DNA of 64,000 nucleotides from Poecilobothrus nobilitatus (taxonomy: Eukaryota > Arthropoda > Insecta > Diptera > Dolichopodidae): the NCBI GenBank assembly GCA_947095535.1, contig OX352774.1, positions 39,200,496 through 39,264,495 on the forward strand, read 5' to 3'. The position numbers and the translations under genes are program-made. Positions within the stretch are counted from its first letter, which is position 1; every line of letters begins with the position of its first letter. Below are positions 1 to 13,865 of this stretch, one piece after another. Below the pieces are notes generated by a model, which was given only the letters and a program-made list of their open reading frames with translations, made no database searches and had not been told where the DNA came from.

Positions 1-439
1 CTCTACAATAGCATTTGATAATTGTGATGATACTAATAAAATCAGCAAAATGATGCCATAATATGGTTGAAACTAAAAAATTAAAATGTAGAAAATAAAT
101 ATTTTGATTGAATCTCTGTAGGTATATATTTTTTTAAGAATTATAAGTTAAAATTTATAATATATGAATTAAGTATTATAAATAAATTTCATATTGGCTG
201 CACTTAATATTTCGTATATCCTTTCGAAAAGAAAAATTGCATTATAAAGTATTTTGTGGTCTATAGGTGTACTATAATTTATATTTGTTATATTCTTTTA
301 GTGATGAATACTTTCTGAATAATTTTTGTTTTACAAATCTACCCAGTAAAAAAAAAAACTTTGAATTTAAAAAATAACATTTAGGAATAGAATATAAGGA
401 TGAAATAGATCTTTTTTTTTTTTTTATATTATATCGTCC
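1..439. other. AT-rich DNA without recognised feature
   Basis: No coding signal, RNA gene or terminal repeat was recognised. The stretch consists of A/T-rich sequence with several A or T runs. Confidence 0.5.
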
Positions 440-650
440 AGATATAAATATCTGCCAATATTTTTAGAACCCTTTTGCCTCTAGCATGTGGGCCATCTTA
501 GTACAAGTATTCAATTATAATTATATTTAATATTTTGTTTACATTATTTTATTATATTTTATATATTATTTTTGATGATCTGACCAGGGTTTGAACTCGA
601 GACCTTTCGCCTGAAAGACCGATGACTTATGCACTGCACCATTGGTAAGA
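440..650 (-). mobile_element. tRNA-derived SINE, family 1, copy 1
   Basis: On the minus strand this copy starts with a tRNA-like head: an A-box-like TGGTGCAGTGC followed by a B-box-like GAGTTCAAACC. An AT-rich body follows, with the conserved phrase GATGGCCCACATGCT and an end near GGCAGATATTT. It aligns over its whole length with the copy at about 50693-50901, which lies on the opposite strand. The head resembles a pol III promoter but does not fold as an intact tRNA, so this is called a SINE and not a tRNA gene. The parental tRNA was not identified. Confidence 0.75.
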
Positions 651-879
651 TATGAAATAGACTTAAAAATAATTCAAAATAAAAAATCATTTCATACTTT
701 AAATTGCATACTTTAAGGCTATGACTACTGAAAATTCATAAATATTTTAAAAGAATAATTAATATTTAACGGCATCTCAATTAATAAATTAATTTTATAA
801 AAATTAATGTTTTAGAACAATCTTTTATGTAGCCCCATCGGTAACGCAGCTGCAACCTCTCAAATTTAAAAAAAAGTTT

Positions 880-1240
880 TATTTTTAAACGGCGATATCT
901 CAGTTTTTGCTTAACATTGGGTGGCTTTATAAACCAATATCATAATTTAACAAGTTTTTTAAATTTAATATTTAAATTTACCGTTATGTAAAAACAAAAT
1001 GTTGCAAGATTTTGTTTCCTTCTTATCTCTGTAATGATTTCAGATAAAACTTTGAGAAAACGAAGATTTTTCAGAATTAGCATATTTTGCATCAGAAAAT
1101 TTCTTTTGTACCACCTTCTTATTAAGTGTTAAAAATTGAAAATTTATTATTTTTAGTTATTTGTACAAATTTTTTTGAAAAAAAAAAAACGAAAATTAAT
1201 GCTTCAACATTACAATAATTTTACAGTGTGATGGGTAATG
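880..1240 (+). mobile_element. relic of HINE-like internal module
   Basis: The phrases ACCGTTATG, a degenerate run before GTGTTAAAAATTGAAAATTT, and ATGCTTCAACATTA occur in the same order and spacing as in the internal module of the elements at 38.7-40.4 kb and 46.7-49.0 kb. No terminal hairpin or GTCC array is visible here, so it is a fragment. Boundaries are approximate. Confidence 0.45.
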
Positions 1241-2564
1241 GTTTTTCTTAATTATTATATAGAGTTTTCTTAAAATTGAAGAAATTATCTCTTTATTTAA
1301 ATCCTAAGAATATTTACAAATTTTAATACAAGTCCCAGTATTCTGAACTTTTGGTTTTATCTTTTGGTAACCATTGGTTATCAATGTACCTTGTAAGATA
1401 AATATTTGTAAAATGTCAGTGGGTATTAATTAATTTCCCTAAATAATTTTCGTCTTTGTTATTTGCTATTGTTAAAATTATTAATCCCTTAAATCTTTTA
1501 TCCTATCAAGTATCCCTGAAAAAAAAAACTATAAATAAATATTTTTAAATAATAATCATCATATATATATATTACAAAATATATATATATTTTTTTTATT
1601 CATTGCCATAATTAAATCTAATAACGAAAAAAAGAAAAAAAAAATAATTTAATGAGATTGAAAAAAAAACAGCTGTCGTTTTTTAGAACAGTTTTCTAAA
1701 TTATCTTATTTCGATATTGTAATAATAATACTTATTAAGCGACATCTTAACCATATATTAAAAAAAAAAATTAACTGGTTATAGGCATAAGATAATTGAG
1801 AAATGAACTTTATTTTATTGGAATTTTTTTTTTTATGTTTGGTAAGATATTAAAAAAAAAAATATCTTCAAGTTCTTAAAAGGTATCTATTCCAAGACCA
1901 CTTTCCATCTTTACCAAAATAAAAAAAAAAAAAAAAAAAACTTTCATTCGTATATGTTAAAGAATCAAGGAAATCAATTTTCATTAAAGGTAAAATTATT
2001 TCCATTGACATTCCATTTAAACAATAAATACAAAACTTACATTTTTATATTAAACTTAAACAAGAAAAGACATAACAAGAATTTTTTTTTTTTTTTTCTT
2101 TTTGTTTTTAAATAAAAGGAAATCTATAAAATAAGAAAATAGTACGTATAAAACTTTCAAATATTCACATTGCAGATTAAATTTTTTATCAAAAAAATTC
2201 CAAATATCAAAATAAAATAAATAAAAAAAAAAAAAAAAATTACGCACTTTTATTTTCACTTAAAATGGTCAGCATATTTCTATGTAAGTGATTATATAGC
2301 GAAAATTTATTTGCTTTTTCAAGTTTTTAATTAAAAAATTTAAAAAAAAAAAAAAAAAAAAGAGCAAAAGAAAAAAAAATAATTTTAATTACTTGTATTC
2401 GAAATACTTAACTTTGTCCCATATTTTTTCTACAAGTCTTTACTGTTTTTGGTTAATTAACAACTTGATTTATTTATAGGTTTTTGCTGGTTTTTTTTCT
2501 TTTTCTTTTTTTTCTATGGTTTAAGTGAAACTGACAGTTTGTTTTATATTATTTCTTAGAAAAA

Positions 2565-2595
<31 letters not shown>

Positions 2596-2975
2596 TGATT
2601 CTGACATTTTGAAAATTTAAATTAGTCAACATTGTTAATTTTTAAATTATAACTTTTTTATTATTCTTATTATTATTTTATTGTCACCAGTTACAAAAAA
2701 AAAAAAAACATAGACAAAATTTCTAGATCTATTTCGCTATAAAATATTGTCAGAATATATTGTAGTACCTACATATTATTAATTTCATAAAATTAAAATA
2801 TTTATTTGGATATTTTTTTGATGTTTGAACCTGAGATCATTTAAAAAAAAGTCTTCAGTACACCTGTCAGATTAAATTTCAGTTTAGTCCTTAAGTTATT
2901 TAATACCTTTATGAATAAAACAAGAAAAAGTCATCAAAAAAAATTTGACATTATTTATTTTTGTTTTTGTAATGT
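1241..2975. other. homopolymer-rich AT DNA, no gene seen
   Basis: Many A or T runs of more than ten bases occur, with short AT dinucleotide stretches near 1562-1590. The longest open frame here (2056-2259, minus) is made mainly of poly-Lys and poly-Phe codons from these runs and is not supported as a gene. Confidence 0.6.
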
Positions 2976-3112
2976 ATTTAACACATAAATGTAACAAGGA
3001 AATTACACAGGGGGAATTATTCTTACGATGTGTGTAGGGTTCAAACCTACGCTCTCTCGGTGTTTAAAACGTATTTCATACATTCTTACACACTAGACCA
3101 CCAACGCCCCAC
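2976..3112 (-). mobile_element. tRNA-derived SINE, family 2, internally deleted copy
   Basis: Read on the minus strand, the copy has an A-box-like TGGTCTAGTG, a B-box GGTTTGAACCC, then CATCGTAAGAATAATTCCCC and TGTGTAATTTCCTTGTTACA, matching the family-2 SINEs at 11.3 and 43.2 kb. Compared with those, roughly 35 bases between the ATTCCCC and TGTGTAAT phrases are missing, and extra sequence lies between the A and B boxes. It is an old, rearranged copy. Confidence 0.75.
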
Positions 3113-6100
3113 ATTATTTTTTATTTTTAAATAATACTCTATAGTATAATTGTTTAAAGAAATCACTTCAGCTTACTTATTTTAGTTGAACTGAAATTAA
3201 GCTTCACAATTCGATAAATTTCGGTCGAATGCATAAAACTGAAGTTTAAAACTTATTTTGGCATTCAAAAAAATTAAGTTTTAGCTTATATTGTCATCAT
3301 TTTCCCAGAGAGTGAGATCTTGATTGATAAATAAAAATTCTCTGAACTTTAATTTAATTTATTATGTATGCCAACAATTTAAATTTATTATAAAAACCTT
3401 GAGTTTGTATTTAGTTTTCTTGATTTTTGAGTTAAAAATTAATGTGAGATAGCAATTTTAGTTGATCTAAATTGAAAAATGCCTCTATGTAGGAAAATTT
3501 ACAAAGAAAGAAAAATGTTATATATCAATTTTTTAAAGAAATGCTTACATTTTTATGATATTATATTGCCGATCCTATAATATTGAAATTGTTGTAAAAA
3601 TTTATTTAAATTTTTTTATTTATTTTTTAAAATCTGAAAAACATTGTTTAAATAGAAAAAACTAACTTAAGTATAATAATAATGATTAGTTCAATAAAAT
3701 TATTTTATTTTTCTCAATATATAATTGAGAAAACCTTATCAAAGACCATACATTTTTATTATTGGTAGACTAAGAAACTATCTATCGATGGAAGTCTTAT
3801 ATTTAATTTATTCCTCTTATATCAAATCTCACATTAGCTATCTTAATCCGATTTGAAATAGAGCTCCAACAAAAGTTATATAATTCAATATTCAAAAGGT
3901 ATATAAATTATAATACGCGAAATAAATTAAACTTCTATACCTACTTATCACTTTTCAGAACTATAATAATCAAACTAATAATTGTCTATACCATTGTTTA
4001 AAGACGAATAATGAACGCCCTGAACATTTTAAAATAATTAATTATAAGAATTTAAGTACAAAATTATAGGTGCATGTTATTAGCTATAAATTAATTAAAT
4101 TTAATATTAAACTTTGTTATAAGCGATATAATTTTAATAAATAATCAACTTTAACAAAATTGATGAAAAAAATAAAAAGAAAACTTTCATGTAGTACATA
4201 ATATAAGAACATAAATATATATCCGGAAAATTATAAGGGAGACATAGTTCCGGCTAAGGTCTTATTTAAGCTAAGCTAAGTCTTATTTATATAAGACAAA
4301 AGGATACGGTACATTTAGCAACTTTCACTTAGGAATTGCACATTGAATCTGTAGAAGTATCAAAAAACAAATACCTACTTATCAAAAACGCATTTAACAA
4401 AATGGACATTTAAGAAAAAAATAAAATTTGGGCATTTGGCAACTTTTATTTATGTAGATGCTCAGCGCTGATCGGGTATTAAAAATAATAACAATATTAT
4501 TTCTATAATTTTTTTTTTCTTTATATTCACAAATTTTTAACAATTTAAAAATTTACAAATTTTCAGTAATTTTTAGTAATTTAAAAATAAAAAATCGAAA
4601 AAAACATGTTAGGAACTAAAGGTGTGTTAAAAAAATGTGAATTTTTAAAATTCTGTTAATTTTTTCATTTTACTTGATTTGTACATTTTCGATATTAATT
4701 ATTACGAGACCAGATTTATGCCAGCCAATGAAAAAGATAACGAAATTATTGAATTTGGAAATAAAATTGTTGATTGTTAAAAGCTACGAAATGTCCACTT
4801 GTAAAAATTGTTGAGTTCCAAGTTACAAGTTCCTTTTAGTAATTATTGTCCATTTTTCTCTTTTATGACTAAATATTTTTTTGTTAAGCAGCTTTTTGGT
4901 GTGAAACGTACACTGATTAAATTTCCTGTTTTTTAATGAAAGTTACCAACTGGCCGGCTCCCAAAACAAAAACCTTATTCATATGCAAACATTTTTTTTA
5001 ATCGTTTAAAGATCTTTAACTTATTTTTTTTTGCTTGCGAAATCAAATGTTATTGCTTGCTTCTAGGACCCAATGATAAGCATAAAATCCTTTACTACAA
5101 AAAAAAATTAATCTAAAAAATAACAGTATTTAATTTGAAAGGAAACTAAATTGAAAACTAATCGAATAGTTTTAATTTATTCATAATTGTACATCTATTA
5201 TATAAAAAATTTGAAATATTATGAAAGTGTTTTCTTTGAATTTCAATACACAAAAAAGAAATCGATCATATAATAAATATTTGATGAAATAAAACAAGAG
5301 TTTTTGTTATGTCAATATATTTTCTCTGATATATGACATGTATTTTGTAAAATAATTACCATCAATTTTAAATTGAATTTATTTAAAAATGGTTTAAATT
5401 AGCACAAAAAAAAAAAAAAAAAAAAACATAAGTTTAATGTATGCAAAAAAAAAAAAAATAAAATAAAAAGCAATTAAAAAAGAAAAAAATAAAATTTAAA
5501 TCATGACTCGAAATTTTCAATTCATTCATAAATTCATTTATTGAAAAAGTGTGTAATACTAGAAGCTTAATATCTATGTAATTAGTATAAAAATACAGAT
5601 ATAATTATATGTTAAAAGATTCAAATTTTCTATTTATGAACATAAGAATAGGTGTTATAGATTTAAAAAAATCTTTAAAGCCTAAATATAATTTATAAAG
5701 TATTTGTGTTATTTGGTTATACAATGGTTATTTTGTTAATAGTGCGGTTTTAATGGTTATACAAAGTTAATAGTGTTTGTTTTGTTTTGTGTGTTTTTTT
5801 TTTTTTTTTTTTTATTTTAATTTATTAAATTAATTTGAAATTCAAATGCAATTTTTAATAACTATATATCATTTGAGAAATAAATTATTTTGTAGTAAAT
5901 TGGTTTTTTATTTTGAATGGCTTTATTTGAAATTTTTTTTTTTGTAATACGATCCAATAAAAAAAGATACATAATTCTACTGACATAATAATAATTATTT
6001 TCATGATTAATCGTCGTCAATATGATTTTATATTTTTACCCTTTCTTTACCCTTACCCTTTCTACAGATTTCTTTTAAATCGAAATTTTGTATAAAATTT

Positions 6101-6289
6101 TGCATTTAGTAAGTGTATAGTAAAAAATACTTTATTTTTATTTTAACTTGATGTTATTTGGGAGACAGTCAAATGAAAATCTTTTTAATAAACTTATAAG
6201 GTAGCTAAAATTTATGTTCTTATTGTATGCATTTGATATGTAAAAAAAAGTTTTTGTTAGGAAATTATTTATACTTTGATACTAATAAT
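3113..6289. other. AT-rich DNA without recognised feature
   Basis: No gene, RNA or repeat with defined ends was recognised. The region has A/T runs, for example around 5405-5425 and 5796-5815. The ACCC-rich patch near 6040-6062 is too short and irregular to be telomere-like. Confidence 0.5.
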
Positions 6290-6402
6290 AGATCTGGATC
6301 CTATTGCACCAACCACTTATCACTAATCTTCACTTAAAAAAAAATGATTATTCGATTATTTGATTCGTGATAACTATAGTTGGTGCAATAGGCTCCTGAT
6401 CT
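6290..6402. mobile_element. short MITE-like element with terminal inverted repeats
   Basis: The outer ends AGATCTGGATCCTATTGCAC and its near-complement (reading inwards, AGATCAGGAGCCTATTGCAC) form imperfect inverted repeats, with further pairing inwards through TTATCAC and GTGATAA. The whole element is about 113 bp and has no coding capacity. This is the structure of a miniature inverted-repeat transposable element. The superfamily is not known and no second copy was found in the window. Confidence 0.7.
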
Positions 6403-9400
6403 TCATTTTGTAACTACAATTCTTTTTACTTATACATTGTACCTTTTTCTTAATTTTTTTTTATTTTAATTTCTTGTTTTAGTTTTTTTTCTTTTATAAA
6501 GTGTAAAAGCATTTTAAAAAAAATTTTATTGGTAAAGGGATCTTAGAAGAAAATGCATAATTTCTCTATTGAAAGTTTGATTATTTTAAATTAGAGAAGA
6601 TTAATTTAAATTAGTTTAAAAGAAACAAAATAATCTTTCGTTGTCCATCCCTTCGTAGTTCAAATTTCTAGATAGCATAATTAAGCATATGGAAATTCGA
6701 TTTTTACTCGAATATCACGAATTTAAAACAATCATCTCACCTAAACCATGTTCCCTAAAATAGGGGATCATTACATTTTTAATTTACATAGATTTAAGCA
6801 GAACGTAAACACCTTAATTCATCAGATTCATACAAATCTTAAACCTATATTTACTCTATAGCAAAATCATCTCTTGCCCAAACAGCAAAATAGTATACTA
6901 ATAATCCTTTAACTTTAATTTATTGTTGGATCAAAAGAAAAAATGTGGTTTAAAGTCGTACACGGAATCATGCTTGTATCGCTACGTTTAACCGTTTTTT
7001 GATGATTCTGAACTACCCTTGTAAGAAAATAAATTATTAGGGGCCTCGGTTACTTATAACACAAATACCACGTGAAATATATAGAACAACAAAAAAAAAA
7101 AACCAAAATATTGACTACTGCCCACAGCCCATCTATCATCAGTATAGCGTGATTTAATGTATTTGAAGATTCTAGGTCAGAATACAAACAACAAAAAAGA
7201 AGAATTTTATTGAATAATAACAATTTTAAAGGATAATCATTTATTTTAAAGAAAAGTCATATAGTTTTTTACTTAATTTTATACCAAAAAAAAAAATTAC
7301 GGCCTTTCGTTTAAGTGAATATTTTTGTTATATATAGACACTACCATTAATCTTTGAAATGATTAACAAAAAGAAAACAATCTTTCAATTTTCCTTGCAT
7401 TTTAATTAATTAATTTAATTTAAATATTTTTAATAAAAAAAAACTTTTGTAGGTCAATAATCTTTTATATCCTTATAATAAAAATATATAATTGTATATT
7501 CATTACATGAACTTTTAAATGATAAAATTGAAGGTACATAATGTAGCTTTTTTTCTTTTTTTTATTATAATTTTGTTCTTTTTTTTTATTTAAAAGAAAA
7601 AAAACGCATACTAATATTTTTTTTTTTTATAAAATATTTTTACTTTTTTTTTTTTATGAAATAAAAAACAAAAAAATAAATAAACTTTAATGTCACATTA
7701 ATCATTTTTTGTAATATTTTTTTATTTATTAATTTTTTTTTTTTTTTTGCAACCAAAGAGCTCATAGGTAAGTTAGCCTTCATAAATCATTATTTATAAA
7801 TTTCTTTCAAAACAGCAAAAAAAAAAATTGCTTAAAAAATTCTAAAAAACAAAAAAAAAAAAATGTTAAATGTAGGCCAATTGAATTCACTTAAGAAACC
7901 TTTAATTATTTCATTTATTTTGATTTTTGATCACCTTGTAAAATTGATCGTTGTCGTCGTCCATTTTTTTTTATTTTTTGTTTTCTTGTTAATTTTGTTT
8001 TATAAATATCTAGTTTATTTCTAAAAAAAAATAAAAACTTAATTTATTTTAATATGTTTCTTAAAAAAACAAAACTTCTCTTCTATTTTACATAAATTGA
8101 CTGCCAGATTTTAATTTAATAGACTTTTTTTTTATTTTTTTTTTTTAATTAAAATTTTACAAATAACCAACCAACCAAAAAAAAAAAAAATTATGTTTTT
8201 ATCAAAATTTCATAAATTGAACCATCAAGCATCATCCAGTATAGACCTATTAGCTTTAATTGAGCTCTTAAAGAAAAAAATATCAATTAAATCAAGACTC
8301 GTTTCTTTTCTATTAGGTCTTATATTACAAATTTTTAATTATTAATAAAAAAAAAAAAAAAAAAAATTACCATAAAATATTACAAAGGTGTTGTAAGAAT
8401 CATTTTAATCAAAAATAAAAAACTTGATTGACTTTCGTCGTATCGACGACTATATTTTTTTTTTTTTTATTAGATACGATATAAGAAAATTTTTTAAATG
8501 TTTAATTTTTTTTTTTGTTTTTCGCACTTGATAGATTTATTACCATCGAAATTATATGTTGTCAATAAAAGATTAATATGTAATTAATAAACAAAATTTA
8601 AAATTAAAACAAGAAAATTATATGGGGATGATTAAAGATAAATATATATATACTTTTTAATTTTTTTAATTTTTATAAGTCAATTCCAATATATGGTCAT
8701 TTTTTGTATATTTAATTCTTATATAATTAATTGCGAAAAGAAAAAAAAAAATGGAATAGATTAAAAAATTAATTAAATGTTAGGTAAAAGTTTTTTTTTT
8801 TTTTTTTAATTCAAATAATTTTATGCAGAAAAATCTTGGTGAAAATTTCAATTAGCTATAAAATATATATAGTTAAAAATAAGATGAAATATAATTAAAA
8901 AAAAAAACAATTTTTTTTTAAATTCATAATCATTAAAAAAAATTTTAAATACATAATCATTAAAAATTTAATTTTTACCTTGCAAAAAAAATAAAAAATA
9001 CTATTTTTAAAGTAAAGTTTTTTTTTTTATAATTTTTCCTTGTTTTTGTATAAGACTTTAGAAAACAATTTTACAGACTTGAATTTAAAAATTAAAGTCA
9101 TGTATTCCATATTTTTTTCATCATATTTTGTTTTTCTCAATATTAGTTTAATATTCATTTTATTTATAACTTAAATAAGTATACATTTATATGCAAAATT
9201 TTTATAAGATGAAAATATTATGAAATATTTCCCTTTTTTCCAGCTTTTTATTAACTTACTATATGGATTAGATGGATTAGGTTTGGATTAGATGTTGAAA
9301 TCTAGAAAAGTATTTTAGTTATACTTACCTTTACAAACTTGAAATTTTCGACATAAACATAAATTTAATATAATTATACAAAAAAAAAAAAAAAAAAATA

Positions 9401-10616
9401 TATAGTTAATGAAATTAAGAAAATTAACTATTCATTTTATAACATTACAGAATTAATTACAGAAATTTTTACATAAAAGAAATTTTTTTTTTTTTTAGGA
9501 TGCTGAAAAGGTGATGAAATCTTTTATAATCCTTGAGATAAGTGTGTATGTAAAAATAGTGTCAGATTCCACATTTAAATGTATACCGATCAAAAAACTA
9601 TCCTCTTTCCCTAGACTGATTTTCAACTGAACGTCAACGCGTAATCGCGTTTGCACTACATAAAATAATAAAGTCTGTAAAATGAAAAAAATTAAACCGG
9701 AATCAATATACAAGTACTTTTTTTACTTAAGGAAAAAGTATTTACAATTTAAGTGCAAGCATTTACTTTTTAAATTCAGAATTTCCTTTTTAAGTTTAAG
9801 TATTTTTTTATTTATAGAGCAACTTTCCTTTCTTTTAAAAGATTTGTTTGATTAAAATGGCATTGTTTCAAATTTTATAAAAAAAAAAACTTATTTATCT
9901 GTCTCGTAGCCTGTCTAAAAAATTTTTTAAAGTATCATATACATATAATTATATATATGTATACATAATTATTTATAACAAATTATGAAAACACAAAAAC
10001 TTTCATTTGAAAAGGAAATACTTGAACTTAAAATGAAAACTTGCACTTAAAATGAAGTTCTTGTATTGAATAGAAAACTTGTAATTACATTGGAAATCTT
10101 TTCTCTTAAAGTTAGAAAGGTATATATGTATATGCATAACACAACTAAAATTTTTTAAGTAACGGCAAGTTTTTCTTTTTGATTTCGCAAACTTTACAAT
10201 ACAAGAATTTTCTATATTGGAGAAAATTTTTTTAAAGGAATCCTGGATTGTAACAATATAATTTTGAAAATTATAGAAAAATTCGCTACTAAATTTTCTA
10301 TTTTCTATTTTTTAGTTCAGATTTATAAAAAAAAAAATGTTTTTTTGAAATAATTTTTTATTTATTTTATTAGGCTTTGATATTTTAAAACACATAACTG
10401 TAAAGTTTCTTCTAAAATCTTATAATTTTATAATTTTCAGTAGCTAAAACCTATGTTATAGTTAAATAATATTTCGTATATTTAAAATAAAATATTTATA
10501 TATATATATCGTATTTCAACTTAAATAATATAATATACCTAAAAATAATATTATTAAAATCAATTTTTAAAATTCATGAATACTATTGTAGTCATGAATT
10601 ATTCCAAAATTTATTT
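6403..10616. other. homopolymer-rich AT DNA, no gene seen
   Basis: A long tract of A/T-rich sequence with very frequent poly-A and poly-T runs. The 72-residue minus-strand open frame at 9495-9713 has no recognisable domain, no homologue elsewhere in the window and no flanking splice pattern I could defend. Intronic or intergenic DNA of a neighbouring gene is possible but not shown. Confidence 0.5.
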
Positions 10617-10710
10617 CAATCATTACTAGTTTAAACATAAGCAGGATCAGATAACGAATATGCAGTTATTCGTTATCTGATCCTGCTTATGTTTAAACTA
10701 TTAATGATTG
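10617..10710. repeat. near-perfect 44-bp inverted repeat (hairpin)
   Basis: Arms 10617-10660 and 10667-10710 are complementary with a single mismatch and enclose a 6-base spacer, TGCAGT. The inner 34 bp (10627-10660 with 10667-10700) pair perfectly, including ACATAAGCAGGATCAGATAA. The arms are noticeably less AT-rich than the surroundings, so the pairing is not a trivial effect of composition. It could be a foldback insertion, a palindromic MITE or a transcribed hairpin. Confidence 0.9.
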
Positions 10711-11269
10711 TAACTAGTAACTAGTAACTATTAATGATCTAGATTAGAAAAATAAATTTTATTTATAACATATATTTTATTCAAACTTCAAATTTAGGAC
10801 TTATAGACAAGAACAGTATAAAAAAAAGAAAAAATCTCTACTTGACTATCTCTACTCTACACACTCTTAAAAATAAAATGTTCTATATATATTTTATAAG
10901 GTATTTAATATTATGACTATTGTTATACTAAAAGTTTCTTAAAATTAAATAAATCTTAGAAAAGTTTTTACATTTATTATAAGATATCACAGGAATTACA
11001 ATTATCGTAAGTGTATAGATCGCTAATCTGTCATAGATTAAATTGTATATCCTTTTTCTAAACTGTAAACGAATAAGAAAAAATTTAATTGCAAAATTCT
11101 ATACGAGTATACGACCAGATAACCTCGCCTAAATTAAAATATAATTTCTACTTGAATGTAATAAAAATTGATATGTATATTAAATTTATTTATATAAAAA
11201 ATTTTTGCAAATCAAATGTTAATAAGGAACAAAAAAGAAAAAAATAAAGGATGCAATAAAAATTATATT
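10711..11269. other. AT-rich DNA without recognised feature
   Basis: Nothing recognised apart from a short repeat of ACTAGTAACTA directly after the hairpin. Confidence 0.5.
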
Positions 11270-11450
11270 GGGGGCCTCGGTGGTGGCTTAGTGGGTAGGA
11301 GCGTACCGAGGGAGTGTGGGTTCGAATCCCACACACGTCGTAAGAGTTATTCCCCTTTACGACATTTACAGCCACGCCTGAACAGGAAAGGCTGTGTAAT
11401 TTCCTGTCTACATTTATGTAGCAGAGAAATGCATTAAAAAAAAAAAAAAA
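11270..11450 (+). mobile_element. tRNA-derived SINE, family 2, best-preserved copy
   Basis: The head carries an excellent pol III A box (TGGCTTAGTGG, 11284-11294) and B box (GGTTCGAATCC, 11319-11329). A roughly 100-bp body follows, with CGTAAGAGTTATTCCCCTTT and GGCTGTGTAATTTCCTGTCT, and the copy ends in ATGCATT plus an A tail at about 11435-11450. A tRNA-related head, a unique body and a 3' A tail are the defining layout of a SINE. Other copies lie at 2976-3112 (-), 43191-43350 (+) and 58641-58763 (-). Confidence 0.9.
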
Positions 11451-13260
11451 TTATATTTAACTTTATAATGCGTCTTTATTTTATTATGTGTATTGACAGT
11501 TGATTGTTTTAATTAAATAAAAAAAAAAAGTGTATATTATGTATCTATTATAATGTATAATATTATGTTTTATAAAATTTGCCTACTTAACCAATTTTAG
11601 GACTTAAATTACTTAAATCATTACAATTATAATAAAATTAATATTTGTATTTACTAATCTAATAAAAATCATAAATTCATAGTCTACAAACACAAAAAAA
11701 AAAAAAATTAATTAAATAATAAAGTAAATAAAGTCAATGTCCTTCTTTATGGCAATTAATTTAATGATATTAATCACGTTCAATTAATAAACATAATTTC
11801 CTGTACACATTTTATTTGTTAAAGTTCAATCACTTTTTCAATCATTTATCGTTGTTTTTTTTTCTTATTTTTATGATTTCACACATTTTTAAATTTTTTT
11901 TTTTTTTTGTTTTACCAAGCTAACTTCCTTACAAAATCCTAATGACATTAACATTCACCCCAACTCTAAATAACCACTTGTTAAATTGTTGATACAATAA
12001 TTACAAAGAAAAATGTGCATAGACGTTAGACTTCCTATAATTAATTGAATGTCAAGTTAATAATCAAGTTATATTTAAACTATTTGAATTTTATTTGAAT
12101 TTATTTTAAAAACAAAAAAAGTGTAATAACAATTAAATATAAATCACAGAATTGGTTTTGTTTTTATACTTAAGTATTTAATAAGTTAAAACAAAAAAAA
12201 AAAACATAAAAAAATTATAATTAAATATTTTTCACTTAAATCGCTAAAGACAGTCCTTTATTTTTTGACAGTTCATTGAACTTATCAAGTTCAATTATCA
12301 ATTCACAATATTTAGTTTTAGTTTTTTTTTTTTGTTTTTAATAAAAAAGAAATTCACAGTTTTATTTAATTTTATATTCACATTAATAAATTAATTAACT
12401 TAATCTAATGTATTTTTATTTTATATAAGCTATTTTTGTTTTTTTCTTCAATTTTACTTTTAATTTTGTTTTTATTTTTTTTTTTTTTTAATTTTTAACT
12501 TTCACTTTTCTAAAGTGAAAGTCCTTTTCTTACAAAAACAAAACAAAAAAAAAAAAATGGTAACAGTAAAAAAATAGTAAAAAAACATAAAAAAGAAAAT
12601 GAAAAAGTTTCACTTTTGATATAATTTAGTTGTAAATTGTTGGAAAATCCGTTACAAAAAAAAAAAAAAACAGAAAAAAAAAAACAAAATACTTACAATC
12701 AACCACATTTTGAAAAAAGATTAATTATCCTTTGAAATAAAAAAAATAAGAAATTATTTAATCCTTTCTATTTTCTTTCTTTTATTTAATTTTTTTTTTT
12801 TAAATAAATTTTAAAATTATACCGAAATTACACAAATAAAAAAAAAAAAAAAAACCGTTTAAAATTTTGATATTTAATGTCTTTTTATTTACATTTGTTC
12901 ACTTTTCTTTTTTCTCATAAACACTTTAACTAGGTATATGTTTTTTTCTTAAAAAAATTTTTTTTTTTTTTTTCACTGTACGAATGTTATCAATTCAAGG
13001 ACAGAAAACTAATTAGATTAAAACAAATCAACTCAATTGGTATTTATATTAAAGAAACAAGATCTGACAAAATTTTCCATTTCTAATAGTTTTTGTTGAA
13101 AAAAAAAAAAAAATAAAATAAAAAAACACAATAAATGGGAAAATTGAAGATACATACAAAAAAAAAAAAAAAAAACTAAATATATATATTTAATATTAAA
13201 TGTTGTTGGAGGAATATATCAGATACATATATGTATATAAATATATATTTAACATATAAA

Positions 13261-13301
<41 letters not shown>

Positions 13302-13865
13302 GTTTTTTAAGAAAATAATATTATAAATTTTCTATAAATTGTAAGCAAAAACTTAAGAACTTTAGAATTTAAGTACAAAATTTAAAATACATTATAAATA
13401 TAACTTAATCCTTTGTTATTTATATAAAGTATTAATTCGTTATACATTTCAATTATATACTTTATAAATTTTTCGATGTACAGAATTTAATTTTTTAATA
13501 TATTACAATATAGATTTTCCAAAGTTATTGATCTGCAACCAATAATAAAATTATATTTATTTATTAATTAATTTTTGAACATGTACATTCCAAAAATGCT
13601 TCACTTACTAATAATGAGAGAATAATGCGTTCGAAAAATGTGAGGTCATACATCCAATATTCATATAAAATTATAGTTAATTGACTTAAATTTATTAAAT
13701 CACTACTAAATAGGTATATTAAATTGTGCTCAAAGAACTTTTTTTTATAAATATCTCAATCAAAAATCAAATTATATTATCCATCACTTTAAGAAATATG
13801 TTTATCAATATTAGATCTTTTGATTTTGTTCAAATTTCGAATATTTTTTTTACATTTCACTCTGC
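11451..13865. other. homopolymer-rich AT DNA with a TA microsatellite
   Basis: No gene seen. A pure AT dinucleotide array lies at about 13266-13297. Poly-A and poly-T tracts are dense throughout. Confidence 0.55.

Noticed and set aside
2056..2259. 67-aa minus-strand protein rich in Lys and Phe
   Set aside because: Composition follows directly from poly-A and poly-T runs.
6040..6065. Telomere-like ACCC repeats
   Set aside because: Only two or three irregular copies, and not the insect TTAGG unit.
11284..11345. Possible tRNA gene (good A and B boxes)
   Set aside because: No cloverleaf with acceptor stem could be drawn, and the sequence is followed by a body and A tail shared with other copies, so it is a SINE head.
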